From a virus: a stretch of DNA of 38,553 bases. The notes under the pieces are model-generated. The model worked only from the letters and a program-made list of their open reading frames with translations, was not told where the DNA came from and ran no database searches. The translations under genes and the position numbers were made by a program. The stretch spans positions 1-38,553 of IMG/VR virus record IMGVR_UViG_3300036719_006244; one strand, given 5' to 3'. Of the stretch, positions 28,161 through 36,031 are shown piece by piece (the first letter of the stretch is position 1; each line of letters begins with the position of its first letter).

Positions 28161-28577
28161 TCAATAGCCGCGAAGAAGACGTCTTTTTTGCTCTTCCCGG
28201 TCCAACGCGCCGCTACCCCCCTGAGCGAAAGTCTTTAAGTCATTGCCGCGGGCATATCGCCTCCAGGCCTCCTCCCCTGGACTGAGCTGCCCGGGGCGCG
28301 ATGGAGCGCCTCCCCCGCCCCTCCCAAAGACAGCGTCATTGATTCGCTGCAAAGAATCAGGTGGAGCCACGTCGGGATTGAGGAAATCGGTAGCCCCTTT
28401 CACTACCCCGCCAAGCAGTCGACGAGGGTCCATAGCAACTTCGTTACCGTCGTCAGGCATGTATGCGCCGAACTTGGCAGCGTTGAAGCCGTCTGGCCGT
28501 CCACCGCCCTTGGGGATTCCTCGCTGATAATCCTTGATTCGGTCGAGGTAAGGGCTTACGAATCCACTGAAATTCAT
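28161..28577 (-). CDS. Hypothetical Gly/Pro-rich protein
   Basis: A 138-residue protein, MNFSGFVSPYLDRIKDYQRG then GIPKGGGRPDGF... with RRLLGGVVKGATDFL and a charged end. Polar and Gly-rich. ATG 28577 is taken; TTG at 28604 is an alternative. Unrecognised; resembles disordered virion or accessory proteins but lies in the early-type strand. Confidence 0.5.
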   Translation of the reverse strand: MNFSGFVSPYLDRIKDYQRGIPKGGGRPDGFNAAKFGAYMPDDGNEVAMDPRRLLGGVVKGATDFLNPDVAPPDSLQRINDAVFGRGGGGAPSRPGQLSPGEEAWRRYARGNDLKTFAQGGSGALDREEQKRRLLRGY

Positions 28578-28614
28578 GAAGGGGTCAAGAATCCTGTAAC
28601 CCAATCATAGTGAA

Positions 28615-29367
28615 CTAGGAAGCGAGGGCTAACGCTTCCTTCTCTAGCGCGACCAAGCGCTTGTATTCGGCGACCTTCTGCAGCCACTTGAAGCGGAAAC
28701 TCCGCAATTCATGGGGGCGCAGGATGAAGGACTGGACGGTCTCTGGAGTTGTGACCAGCATGCCACCGAACTCGACATCGATGCCAAGGGTCTCTTCGAT
28801 TGCGATGGAGTAGGCGCCGAGTTGGAGACCGCACTTATTGAATTTCATCCAGCCAGAGAAGTGTGCTCGGTTCTCGTCCTTTGGGAAGTAGCGGCAATAA
28901 GGAGAGACAGAGGATTTGACGTCAGCCAGCCAGGCGACGCCGCCTCTGAGGCCGACGATGTCAGGACATCCGGAGTAGCCGTGCTCGTGGGACCAGATCC
29001 TGGAGATGCCATCTTCTCCAGTGCAGAAGTCCCATTCCTTGCGGAGTGGCTTTTCCGACCAGAGAAAGCCTTCGTAGCGATCGAGGTGCTGGGCAACACC
29101 CTCCCAGTAGGGCAGGAGGTCATCAGGCAGATTGACCTCCTTGCCACGGATGTAGTCTTCGCAGGCGGCGTGGATTGCCGTCCCTCGTTTCGCTGCTGCT
29201 TCTCTTGCGCCGGGGTTATTGAGATTCCAAGCCTGGAGCCGCTGGTTGGCTTTGGCTCCTGCTGTTTTTCCGAGGATGGAAGTTACTGAAGGGTAGACCC
29301 GATTGGGGTCATCTCCGGCCCTGTAATGCCGAACCCCGTTGATTTCGAATCGGGTCGGCGCTTGCAC
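28615..29367 (-). CDS. PD-(D/E)XK exonuclease-like protein
   Basis: A 250-residue nuclease of the RecB/Cas4-like PD-(D/E)XK fold. Seen: YPSVTSILGKTAG, RGTAIHAACEDYI (RGTxIH at 61-66), GCPDIVG (P135-D136), WLADVKSS (D149-x-K151), and QLGAYSIAIEE, the Q-x-x-x-Y motif. These match phage exonucleases such as those linked to recombination or degradation of host DNA. GTG start. It heads a series of minus-strand genes. Confidence 0.85.
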   Translation of the reverse strand: MQAPTRFEINGVRHYRAGDDPNRVYPSVTSILGKTAGAKANQRLQAWNLNNPGAREAAAKRGTAIHAACEDYIRGKEVNLPDDLLPYWEGVAQHLDRYEGFLWSEKPLRKEWDFCTGEDGISRIWSHEHGYSGCPDIVGLRGGVAWLADVKSSVSPYCRYFPKDENRAHFSGWMKFNKCGLQLGAYSIAIEETLGIDVEFGGMLVTTPETVQSFILRPHELRSFRFKWLQKVAEYKRLVALEKEALALAS

Positions 29368-29478
29368 ATAGGAATTGATTTCCTTGAGTGTAACTAGATC
29401 TCATGGGGTGAAATTGCAAGCGGCTGATTCGGAAAGTAGGGCCGTCCAATCGGGAATGGAATCAGCTAGGGGCAGCTA

Positions 29479-29733
29479 TCACGGCAGCGGCCCATAGGGC
29501 TCGTCGTCACTGGCGTCAGTATCGACGGTCTCGATGTCCCTCCATTCGCCACAAAGCGCCCGCATGCATCCCTGGGTCCATGTGAAGTAGCCCTGGAGTT
29601 TTAGGTGCGTCCTGCCTTCCTCGGTCTGGAAGCGAGCCAAGCGGTAAGCGTCGGGCAGGGTTTTGTCGACAGTGGGCGCGCCAACTTGCATCCACATCTG
29701 GGAGTCTTCAGGTCCAGCAAGCGAAATCGTCAT
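29479..29733 (-). CDS. Small hypothetical protein
   Basis: An 84-residue protein, ARFQTEEGRTHLKLQGYFTWTQGC in the middle and an acidic tail. ATG overlaps the stop of the preceding gene. Function unknown. Confidence 0.55.
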   Translation of the reverse strand: MTISLAGPEDSQMWMQVGAPTVDKTLPDAYRLARFQTEEGRTHLKLQGYFTWTQGCMRALCGEWRDIETVDTDASDDEPYGPLP

Positions 29734-30047
29734 GGTGTTTCAGGGGTAGGTGAACTGGGAGCCAACAGGGGTGATTCAAAAGCCAAAAAGGCCAGCCCCT
29801 TGTTAGTGATCTCAAAGTCGCCACGGCAACCGCATCCGCATCCATCGACTAGGCCGCGACGTAGTAATTGACGCATTTTCGCAAGGGCTAACTTGTCTGG
29901 CGTACGGGGTGGCATGGCAAGACGAACTGTCAATGTATTGCCCGGCCATTCAAACCAGTTGTGCCATTCACCTGGGCTTCGGGCAAGGAGCTCCAGGATT
30001 GGGCGATCGGGAATGTCTTTGCATTGCTGGCGAGGCGCAGAGTTCAC
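29730..30047 (-). CDS. Small winged-helix-like protein
   Basis: A 105-residue protein: ILELLARSPGEWHNWFEWPGNTLTVRLAM, KLALAKMRQLLRRGLVDGCGCGCRGDFEITNKGLAFLAF. A helix-helix-wing pattern (RQLLRRGLVDG...FEITNKG) is reminiscent of winged helix proteins, with CGCGC as an unusual turn that could bind a metal. ATG overlaps the upstream stop. Family not recognised. Confidence 0.5.
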   Translation of the reverse strand: MNSAPRQQCKDIPDRPILELLARSPGEWHNWFEWPGNTLTVRLAMPPRTPDKLALAKMRQLLRRGLVDGCGCGCRGDFEITNKGLAFLAFESPLLAPSSPTPETP

Positions 30048-30316
30048 CGCGCCTCCTCCTGCGGCGGCACCGGCAGGGCGCGTACCGCGTGAGCAAAGTT
30101 GAGCAAGTCCCGACCGAGCGTGTGGGAACTCATGTCGACAGGGATAAAGCCCGAGCCATAGTCGTCACCTCGCATATAGGGGAAGTGCTCACCCGCAAGG
30201 CGCATGATGTCGTCGTCCAGGGTGGGGGTTTCTACCGCCTTCGCCTTGAGCGACCGAGGAATCCTCGGTAGCTGCCTCGGTGCTTCTGCCCAGCAGGCCT
30301 TGATATCGGGTCTCAT
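30044..30316 (-). CDS. Small hypothetical protein
   Basis: A 90-residue protein. IPRSLKAKAVETPTLDDDIMRLAGEHFPYMRGDDYGSGF and a helical end (DLLNFAHAVRALPVPP). ATGA overlaps on both sides. Function unknown. Confidence 0.55.
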   Translation of the reverse strand: MRPDIKACWAEAPRQLPRIPRSLKAKAVETPTLDDDIMRLAGEHFPYMRGDDYGSGFIPVDMSSHTLGRDLLNFAHAVRALPVPPQEEAR

Positions 30317-30942
30317 GGTGCCTCCTCGCTAGTTGGCACCGGCAGGGGAGCCAAGCCGCCGGGGCGACCCCAGCGGGCGAGGATGGCGCGGGCTCTGTTT
30401 TCAAAAATTTCAAGCTCTTCGGCGCTATAGACACCTAATCGGAAACTTGCGGCTGCATGAACAAGTTTTTCTAGTGCATCTCTGCGCCAAAAATCCTCGT
30501 TGTAGTTTGTCGGCCCCGCACTCCTCCACCACGAAGCTGGCGGCTGGGCCAGGGATGTGGCGTTGAGCGCAGCGATCACATCTTCTATGGGCTGCATCAC
30601 GCCGTCCTTCAGGATGGCAGCACCGTCCCCGCAGATGCCCTCGGTCCAGACGGGGCGATGCTCCGACACGGGCTGGTCGGGCTGGGACGGAGGTTCGCCT
30701 TTTATTTCGCCGCAGTCGCAGTATTCAGGACCTTGCTCGCACGGGCCCCCGCACTCTGCAATAGTGACTGGGCAGTAGCGATAGACCAACTCAAGCCCCT
30801 GCGGCTCCGGCTTAGCCAGTTCGGCGCGGGTGCGGTCTAGCAGGTCTTGCTCTGGATCTTCCTCCCCCCAGCCGCATTCAAGATCTTTCCGACCTTGCAG
30901 ATAGTTGGCCAGTTCAGCGCACAGCTCTTTCCAATTAGCCAT
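30313..30942 (-). CDS. WKELCAEL-type hypothetical protein
   Basis: A 209-residue protein whose N-terminus MANWKELCAELANYL mirrors MTDWKALCAELLEAL of the neighbouring gene. DLLDRTRAELAKPEPQG follows, and a Cys-rich part (CPVTIAECGGPCEQGPEYCDCGE, about 73-95) could bind zinc. The C-terminus is helical (AEELEIFENRARAILARWGRPG). I associate this N-terminus with proteins of Synechococcus phages and cyanobacteria, from memory. Function unknown. It starts within the preceding gene's stop (ATGGCTAA). Confidence 0.6.
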   Translation of the reverse strand: MANWKELCAELANYLQGRKDLECGWGEEDPEQDLLDRTRAELAKPEPQGLELVYRYCPVTIAECGGPCEQGPEYCDCGEIKGEPPSQPDQPVSEHRPVWTEGICGDGAAILKDGVMQPIEDVIAALNATSLAQPPASWWRSAGPTNYNEDFWRRDALEKLVHAAASFRLGVYSAEELEIFENRARAILARWGRPGGLAPLPVPTSEEAP

Positions 30943-31387
30943 TTTCCAGATCCTCGGTTGCGATAGTAGACAACTGCTGGAGCAGGGTGGCGGCGCGTTC
31001 GCGCTCCGACAGTAATGGAATGGATTGCCAGTCCCGCAGTCGCCTGACCAGCTCTTCCACCTCTCCCTCCCCCAGCTCCGGCTTGATGGCGGGGTGGGCG
31101 AGGATGGCACGGGCGACCACTCCGAAATCTGACTCGTGAAGAATTCTGCTGGCGCCCACCTGCGGCTCCACCGAGGCGTAAGCCCTGATCGTCGCTACGA
31201 TCTCTCCCCCTGGGCCATGGATCGACCCTCCCCCCTCCGGATCGGGCTTGGCCAGGGCGGCATCAGCCTTAGCAATCACCGGGTCGGCTGTCGAGATGTG
31301 CTTAGTGCCGTCTTCGTGGTAAACCACACGGATAGCGTTTTCAAGAGCCTCTAGCAGCTCAGCGCACAGCGCTTTCCAATCAGTCAT
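30935..31387 (-). CDS. WKALCAEL-type hypothetical protein
   Basis: A 150-residue protein starting MTDWKALCAELLEALENAIRVV, then IAKADAALAKPDPEGG, and a helical C-terminus (VARAILAHPAIKPELGEGEVEELVRRL). Apparent paralogue of the next gene. Overlaps neighbours by eight bases at each end. Function unknown. Confidence 0.6.
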   Translation of the reverse strand: MTDWKALCAELLEALENAIRVVYHEDGTKHISTADPVIAKADAALAKPDPEGGGSIHGPGGEIVATIRAYASVEPQVGASRILHESDFGVVARAILAHPAIKPELGEGEVEELVRRLRDWQSIPLLSERERAATLLQQLSTIATEDLENG

Positions 31388-31676
31388 GGCTTTGTTTCCA
31401 GTCGTTTATGGTTGGAACAATGACGCGGTTGAGAGAGGCCACAGCGCCCTCCAGTTCGGAAGCCCCAGTAGAGGGGTCTTGCAGTTCATTCCAAGTGTTA
31501 ATACCCGGTCGCTGTACAGCACCGTTGTTTCTGATGTCGGCCCAGCTCCAAGATTCGGCACCGTCTACATGAAGAAGAAACTGGATTTCACTAGCTGGCA
31601 GCTCGGGATGGTTGGTTGCTCGCAGGATTTGTTGAACAGCGTCTGCGATCTCACGCTTTTGCTTGACTGAAAACAT
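31380..31676 (-). CDS. Small hypothetical protein, cyanophage-type
   Basis: A 98-residue protein, VKQKREIADAVQQILRATNHPELPASEIQFLLHVDGAESWSWADIRNN. This beginning is a pattern I associate with cyanobacterial phages, from memory only. Start overlaps the preceding stop (TGATG). Confidence 0.55.
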   Translation of the reverse strand: MFSVKQKREIADAVQQILRATNHPELPASEIQFLLHVDGAESWSWADIRNNGAVQRPGINTWNELQDPSTGASELEGAVASLNRVIVPTINDWKQSHD

Positions 31677-31957
31677 CAGCTGTGGTCTCCTTTGGTGTTG
31701 GCGAATGGATAGGCCTCCAGCTCGGCGGCGATGGCGCTTATCTTCCGAAGCATCCTGATCCGCTCAGTAAGAACCGCAACCCCAAGATCGCTACTCATGG
31801 GGGCTGGCTTGTCTTGCGCGAGTTGCTCTTCCAGGGCGAGAAGGGCTTCGGCAATAAAGCATACCTCAGGGCACTTAGGGCCTTCATGATCGGCCCGCAT
31901 GTGATAAGCATCTAGTACCGCTTGCGCGGCGGAGGAGAGTTCAGTTTCAACGGTCAT
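31676..31957 (-). CDS. Small helical hypothetical protein
   Basis: A 93-residue protein: ELSSAAQAVLDAYHMRADHEGPKC, IAEALLALEEQLAQDK, LTERIRMLRKISAIAAELEA. Highly helical. Starts at an ATGA overlap with the protease stop. Function unknown. Confidence 0.55.
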   Translation of the reverse strand: MTVETELSSAAQAVLDAYHMRADHEGPKCPEVCFIAEALLALEEQLAQDKPAPMSSDLGVAVLTERIRMLRKISAIAAELEAYPFANTKGDHS

Positions 31958-34092
31958 GGGTTGGAGATGAATTGTTGGAATGGGTGATCAGCCGTGGCAA
32001 AACCGGTCTGGCTGCCATACAACTTCAGATCTGCGATTTGCATCATGTTGCCATCCGCTCTGAGGGTTGGAAACACCAGGCGGTATGTGGTCAGTGCTGA
32101 CAGCCCATCAAGGGAGACGGCTGGAGCTTCTGTCAGTCGCGCAGTGGGCAACTGCAGGCCGCCTGAGATCAGAAGATCCCAGGATCCATTTCTCTGCCCA
32201 TAGATCTGGTAAGAGGCAGGATCCCTGCCGGGCATGTCATTTGCTGTGGTTACCCTGAACCCAGTGAGTTGGGTCTCTCTTAAATATGAGAACTCAACAC
32301 CTGACCGAGTCCCCCCGATGTTCAGGTACTTGGTGAGGGGATCACTGTCAAACGCATTCCCCACCTGCTCGAATCTGGGAGAGTCACTAAAACCGTCGAG
32401 ATCCATCGCAGTGGTTCTTGATGGTGCGGGAAGAAGCCCTGGTGCTGGCGCTGGTGCCGGCGATGGCGGAACTGGCTCAGGGGCTGGTGTTGGCGGCGCT
32501 GGTGCCGGTGGTGCAGGAGCAGGTGGCGCTGGAGTGGGAGCCGGCGAGTGGCCGTAGAGCCGTAGATCTGCGATTTGCATCATGCTGCCCTCCAGCTTCA
32601 AAGTCGGGAAGATCACCCGATAGCTCGTCAGAATTGGCAGCTCTGGCAATGCAATGCTGTTGCCAGCAGTAAGACGCGCCGCTGGCAGTTGCAAAGCACC
32701 TGAGGTGAGGAGCTGCCAGGATCCGCTCTGGAATCCATAGATCTGATACGAGGACGGATCCCTGCCAGGTGTGTCATTCGCCGTGGACAGGGAGAAAGAA
32801 CCCAGACGTGTTGGGCTTGCAAAGCGCAGCTCAACGCCTGAGTTGGCTCCACCGATGTTCAGATACTTGGTGTTCACATTGCCATCAAAGGCGTTGGCCA
32901 CCTGCTCGAACACCGGGGAAGCAGTGAATCCATCCAGGTCTATTGCGGTGACTGAAACCGGCACCAGTGCTCCCGGTGGAGGTGCTGGTGTTGGAGGTGC
33001 TGTTGTTGGAGGTGCTGGAATGGGAGCAGGAGCAGGTGCCGGAGCTGGTGTTGGAGCCGGAGAAGCGCCAGTTGGTGGAGTGTTCAGGAATGCCGCTACA
33101 TTCAGCCGACCGCCTGTCGCCGTTCTGCCTACCAAAGAGGCTGTCGGAGTGGTACTTGCTAGCAACGCTTCTCGAATCTGTCGAGCACTGGAGTTGGGAT
33201 GCTTTGCGGCGTAAAGTGCAATCGCTCCCGCAACATGCGGCGCCGCCATAGAACTGCCGCTCAGGGTACTGTAGTTGTTCCCTGGCAGGGTAGAATAAAT
33301 TCCGGTAGATGGAGCACCCAAGTCTACCGTTGTCCTTCCATAATTAAATTGTTGATTCCCGTCGCTGTCTATTCCTGTTACAGAGATGACGGCTTCGTAA
33401 CCGGCTCTTTGCAAGGTGCTAATTCCCGATGGGTAGGAGGGGACAACATCGCTGTCCCGACCGGCATTGCCAGAAGCAGCAACGAACAAAATGCCCGCTT
33501 GCGCGGCTCTAACCATGGCGTCTTCCATCCAAGGGCCTGTTCCACCTCCCCATGAATTGTTACTGGCCACGATGTTGAGGCCATGACGACGCTTTAGATC
33601 CGTCAGGTAATCCAAGGCCCTCTGGACCCCGATGGTCGTTCCGCCGTGATTCCCTATGAACTTGAGGGAGATAATCTTCACGTTGGGGGCCACCCCAACC
33701 ACACCTTGACCATTGCCACCAACAGCCCCGATGATGCCGGCTACATGGGTGCCGTGGCCATCTTGAGGGCCGTCGTAAATCGTATTGTCGTTTTTATCAA
33801 AATCCCAGCCGCGAATATCATCAATGTAGCCGTTTCCATCATTATCAATTCCGTCTCCCTCTACCTCGAAGGGATTGCGCCAGATATTCGCAGCCAAATC
33901 TGGGTGGGTAAAATCCACCCCTGTGTCAATAATTCCCACATAAACATCCCTCGATCCCGTGTAGCCCGTTTTCCATGCTGCTTCGGCATTGGAGCCAAAG
34001 CCAGGGCCCATGCCCCATAAGTGGCCGTTGGTGAGGGCGGGGTCATTGATGGTGACGCTGCTCGTGAAGAGCTGATCCTGTAGCGGTTTCAT
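31954..34092 (-). CDS. Subtilisin-like protease with twin C-terminal domains
   Basis: A 712-residue S8 protease. Catalytic triad: D56 (GIIDTG), H113 (DGHGTHVAG), S281 (GSSMAAPHVAG), with NNSWGGG as oxyanion region. No signal peptide, no clear prodomain. After residue 345 a Pro/Ala linker leads to a about 140-residue beta domain (376-516), a second linker and a nearly identical domain (about 555-695), each ending with MMQIADL(R/K)LYG, resembling discoidin/F5-8 C-type carbohydrate-binding domains. It overlaps neighbouring small phage genes by ATGA on both sides, so it is in the early operon. Possible roles: host-surface interaction, virion maturation, or an acquired host gene. Confidence 0.85.
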   Translation of the reverse strand: MKPLQDQLFTSSVTINDPALTNGHLWGMGPGFGSNAEAAWKTGYTGSRDVYVGIIDTGVDFTHPDLAANIWRNPFEVEGDGIDNDGNGYIDDIRGWDFDKNDNTIYDGPQDGHGTHVAGIIGAVGGNGQGVVGVAPNVKIISLKFIGNHGGTTIGVQRALDYLTDLKRRHGLNIVASNNSWGGGTGPWMEDAMVRAAQAGILFVAASGNAGRDSDVVPSYPSGISTLQRAGYEAVISVTGIDSDGNQQFNYGRTTVDLGAPSTGIYSTLPGNNYSTLSGSSMAAPHVAGAIALYAAKHPNSSARQIREALLASTTPTASLVGRTATGGRLNVAAFLNTPPTGASPAPTPAPAPAPAPIPAPPTTAPPTPAPPPGALVPVSVTAIDLDGFTASPVFEQVANAFDGNVNTKYLNIGGANSGVELRFASPTRLGSFSLSTANDTPGRDPSSYQIYGFQSGSWQLLTSGALQLPAARLTAGNSIALPELPILTSYRVIFPTLKLEGSMMQIADLRLYGHSPAPTPAPPAPAPPAPAPPTPAPEPVPPSPAPAPAPGLLPAPSRTTAMDLDGFSDSPRFEQVGNAFDSDPLTKYLNIGGTRSGVEFSYLRETQLTGFRVTTANDMPGRDPASYQIYGQRNGSWDLLISGGLQLPTARLTEAPAVSLDGLSALTTYRLVFPTLRADGNMMQIADLKLYGSQTGFATADHPFQQFISNP

Positions 34093-34541
34093 GTTGATGC
34101 AGTAGCAGGTGGTTCAGTAGGCGGCTTGATATCTCCAGCCACATGCTCCAGGTAGCTGCGCCCGTCTCCGCGTTCCTGGTAAGCGTCAAGCTCTCGCAGC
34201 AATCGGCGTGCGTAAGGAATCGCGCCTTTGATCATGAGATCCTCGTAGTCGGCCGCCTTAGCAACAACCGAATCCAATCGGTCACCCAGGATGGGACCAA
34301 GGATGGAGGCGTAGACGATCACCATGGGATCAGTCTGGTACGAGCGGAAGCTGCTGCCACTGGAGGTGAAGCCGTCGATTAGGCGGTTCAACTCCGAGAG
34401 CTGCTCCAGCTGCTTCTGTTGCAATTGCTTCGTCTCCTGAAGAAGCGTGAGCCCCGAGGTGATCCCCATGCGGATCGCTCGGAGCTCGATCGCTACTAGA
34501 TCCTTCGGGGGTGTCGGAGAGTCTTTGGACGAGGACGCCAT
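34089..34541 (-). CDS. Helical hypothetical protein upstream of protease
   Basis: A 150-residue protein with long helices (LVAIELRAIRMGITSGLTLLQETKQLQQKQLEQLSELNRL; IYASILGPILGDRLDSVVAKAADYEDLMIKGA). Its ATG lies inside the upstream gene, in the +1 frame, 212 bases before that gene's stop. The nested arrangement could be overlapping genes or a +1 frameshift product. Stop overlaps the protease start (ATGA). Confidence 0.6.
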   Translation of the reverse strand: MASSSKDSPTPPKDLVAIELRAIRMGITSGLTLLQETKQLQQKQLEQLSELNRLIDGFTSSGSSFRSYQTDPMVIVYASILGPILGDRLDSVVAKAADYEDLMIKGAIPYARRLLRELDAYQERGDGRSYLEHVAGDIKPPTEPPATAST

Positions 34542-34704
34542 CGAATGCTCGGCAGAATTGGAGTGATGCTCGGTGCACAGGATCGAGCTGTTTCCAGGCC
34601 TGATTGACCTGGTTTACACCGTAGCGCTCAATCAGTTGGCGCACATCCGACTTCTGTACTGCCTCCTGCAGAAGCTGCAGAAGACCTGGGTCTGAGAACG
34701 ACAT
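34330..34704 (-). CDS. Small helical protein overlapping the next gene
   Basis: A 124-residue frame. The first 55 residues look real (LLQLLQEAVQKSDVRQLIERYGVNQVNQAWKQLDPVHRASLQFCRAF). The remaining 70 overlap the gene beginning at 34541 and look like antiphase sequence (Ser/Pro/Gly, DRAPSDPHGDHLGAH). The true end is therefore uncertain. Overlaps the previous gene by 77 bases. Confidence 0.45.
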   Translation of the reverse strand: MSFSDPGLLQLLQEAVQKSDVRQLIERYGVNQVNQAWKQLDPVHRASLQFCRAFDGVLVQRLSDTPEGSSSDRAPSDPHGDHLGAHASSGDEAIATEAAGAALGVEPPNRRLHLQWQQLPLVPD

Positions 34705-34990
34705 ACGCGTAATCTCCTGTTGCGGAAGTCATGCCTTTAAGGGGCGCGAAAGAAATGATCAACGCAGTGTCCACCAGCTCACGCAGGCAAGCTATGTGGG
34801 TCCACCCAATAGCAGCCTCGCTACACCTGGAGGAAGGGGGGAGAGTCAAGAGAATGACCTCCCCCTCCCGGGCTTCGAGAACCGTCGGTGCAGAAGCGAC
34901 TTGTTCGCAAGCTTCGACCAGGGTGGCTAGGAGTCCAACGCTGGTCGTTGAGTGCGTGACAGAACTGTCATCTTGGAGGCTTTGGCTCAT
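34628..34990 (-). CDS. Hypothetical protein, early operon
   Basis: A 120-residue protein, MSQSLQDDSSVTHSTTSVGL then EACEQVASAPTVLEAREGEVILLTLPPSS. It contains a beta-alpha pattern and a Ser/Gly-rich tail. ATG at 34990 is taken because longer extension runs antisense to the plus-strand gene at 35025. Function unknown. Confidence 0.5.
   Translation of the reverse strand: MSQSLQDDSSVTHSTTSVGLLATLVEACEQVASAPTVLEAREGEVILLTLPPSSRCSEAAIGWTHIACLRELVDTALIISFAPLKGMTSATGDYAYVVLRPRSSAASAGGSTEVGCAPTD
34957..34970. promoter_or_regulatory. TGACAGAACTGTCA palindrome
   Basis: Arms TGACAG and CTGTCA with two central bases, 54 bases before the plus-strand gene at 35025 but within the first codons of the minus-strand gene. 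The same half-sites occur, with six central bases, in front of the HTH gene (23394-23410). Candidate operator; low certainty. Confidence 0.3.
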
Positions 34991-35024
34991 AGTAGTTAGC
35001 GTGTAACGAGAGTGGGCGCAATGA

Positions 35025-35300
35025 ATGACGACTGGATCGGGCATGGAGATGGAGGCAACCCTTGAAGCCCATTTCCAGTACAGGCAACTGGAGCTTCTTG
35101 TTGAGAAGGCAGGGCTCAAGGATCTCAAGGAGCTATGCCTATTGCTGGGAAAGCACGCACTGGTTGTGCAACCAGCAGCCCTACGGTGGGCAGGGATGGA
35201 GGCGGCCAGGGCCTTGTCCCTTGGGATGCGCAATGACGCAGATCCCGGGGAGGCCCTCCTCCAGCAACTGCAGGAAAACAGCCAGCCGCCCCACGAGTGA
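35025..35300 (+). CDS. Small NblA-like / cyanobacterial-type protein on opposite strand
   Basis: A 91-residue protein: MEMEATLEAHFQYRQLELLVEKAGLKDLKELCLLLGKHALVVQPAALRW. The L-x-x-x-F start and helix-loop-helix length are like NblA-type and other small cyanobacterial proteins (also seen at 9381), but conserved residues are only partly alike. It is a lone plus-strand gene between minus-strand genes, as a moron would be. ATG at 35025; ATG at 35043 is equally good. Confidence 0.45.
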   Translation: MTTGSGMEMEATLEAHFQYRQLELLVEKAGLKDLKELCLLLGKHALVVQPAALRWAGMEAARALSLGMRNDADPGEALLQQLQENSQPPHE

Positions 35301-35321
35301 GCGGCCGGGCGTTACAAGTAA

Positions 35322-36017
35322 TTACCAGCCACTGCCTGCAGCAACAGGAGTGCTTTCGAGTTCTTCGTCAGCACCAAGCACATCCCTCCCGCCGGCTGGA
35401 ATCACAGTGGCATTCAGCTGCGGATCCGCACCTGTAGCCCCTGCTGGGGGACCAGCAAAGGGATCACCACCCTCGAACATGGCAGGTAGCCAGATCGAGG
35501 AGCGGGATGCTTCCCACAGCTTGAATGGGGCATCGTTCTTCGAGACGGCCTTCAGCGTTGGAATCGCCGTGTAGGTGGGCTTGTTGTTTTTTGAAACCTT
35601 GGAGATGGTCAGGTAAAAATTCGCAGGCTTACCGTCATCGACCTGGTAGTCCTCGAGGGCGAGGGTCTGCTCGATTGATGTCTGGAGCGAGGGCTGGGTG
35701 ATTTCAAAGATCACGGGCTCGTCAGCTCCCTTCATCAGGGCTGCCCAGCTCAGGAAGTAGAAGGGCTCCGCCTTCTCCTGGCCGTTGAAGGCCATGCCAA
35801 TGTCAGCGGCATAACCCCTTGGGAAGAGAGGGAACAGGCGGGGGCGCTTCTCCATCGTGAAGTATTTGTAGCCGGAGATCACATGCCCAGTGGCAGCAGT
35901 GCCGCAGAGGCGGATCTCAACTGTCTTTCCCTCCGATAGGGACTTGGCATTGAAGAAGCGGTTACTGGAAAAGCGTTCGTCGGTCGGTTTGTAGTTGGTT
36001 GGGAATGGTGATGTCAT
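35322..36017 (-). CDS. Replication-associated hypothetical protein
   Basis: A 231-residue protein: RFFNAKSLSEGKTVEIRLCGTAATGHVISGYKYFTMEKRP with OB-like strands, then FYFLSWAALMKGADEPVIFEITQPSLQTSI and LTISKVSKNNKPTY. Pro/Gly-rich C-terminal 45 residues. It lies directly downstream of the SSB-like gene (14 bases) and may be a second DNA-binding or recombination-associated protein; not recognised. Confidence 0.55.
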   Translation of the reverse strand: MTSPFPTNYKPTDERFSSNRFFNAKSLSEGKTVEIRLCGTAATGHVISGYKYFTMEKRPRLFPLFPRGYAADIGMAFNGQEKAEPFYFLSWAALMKGADEPVIFEITQPSLQTSIEQTLALEDYQVDDGKPANFYLTISKVSKNNKPTYTAIPTLKAVSKNDAPFKLWEASRSSIWLPAMFEGGDPFAGPPAGATGADPQLNATVIPAGGRDVLGADEELESTPVAAGSGW

Positions 36018-36031
36018 GAATTGGCTTGAGT

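Noticed and set aside
32234-32557. Gly/Ala-rich plus-strand frame
   Set aside because: It is the complement of the Pro/Ala-rich linker of the protease, which makes long Gly/Ala/Val frames by chance.
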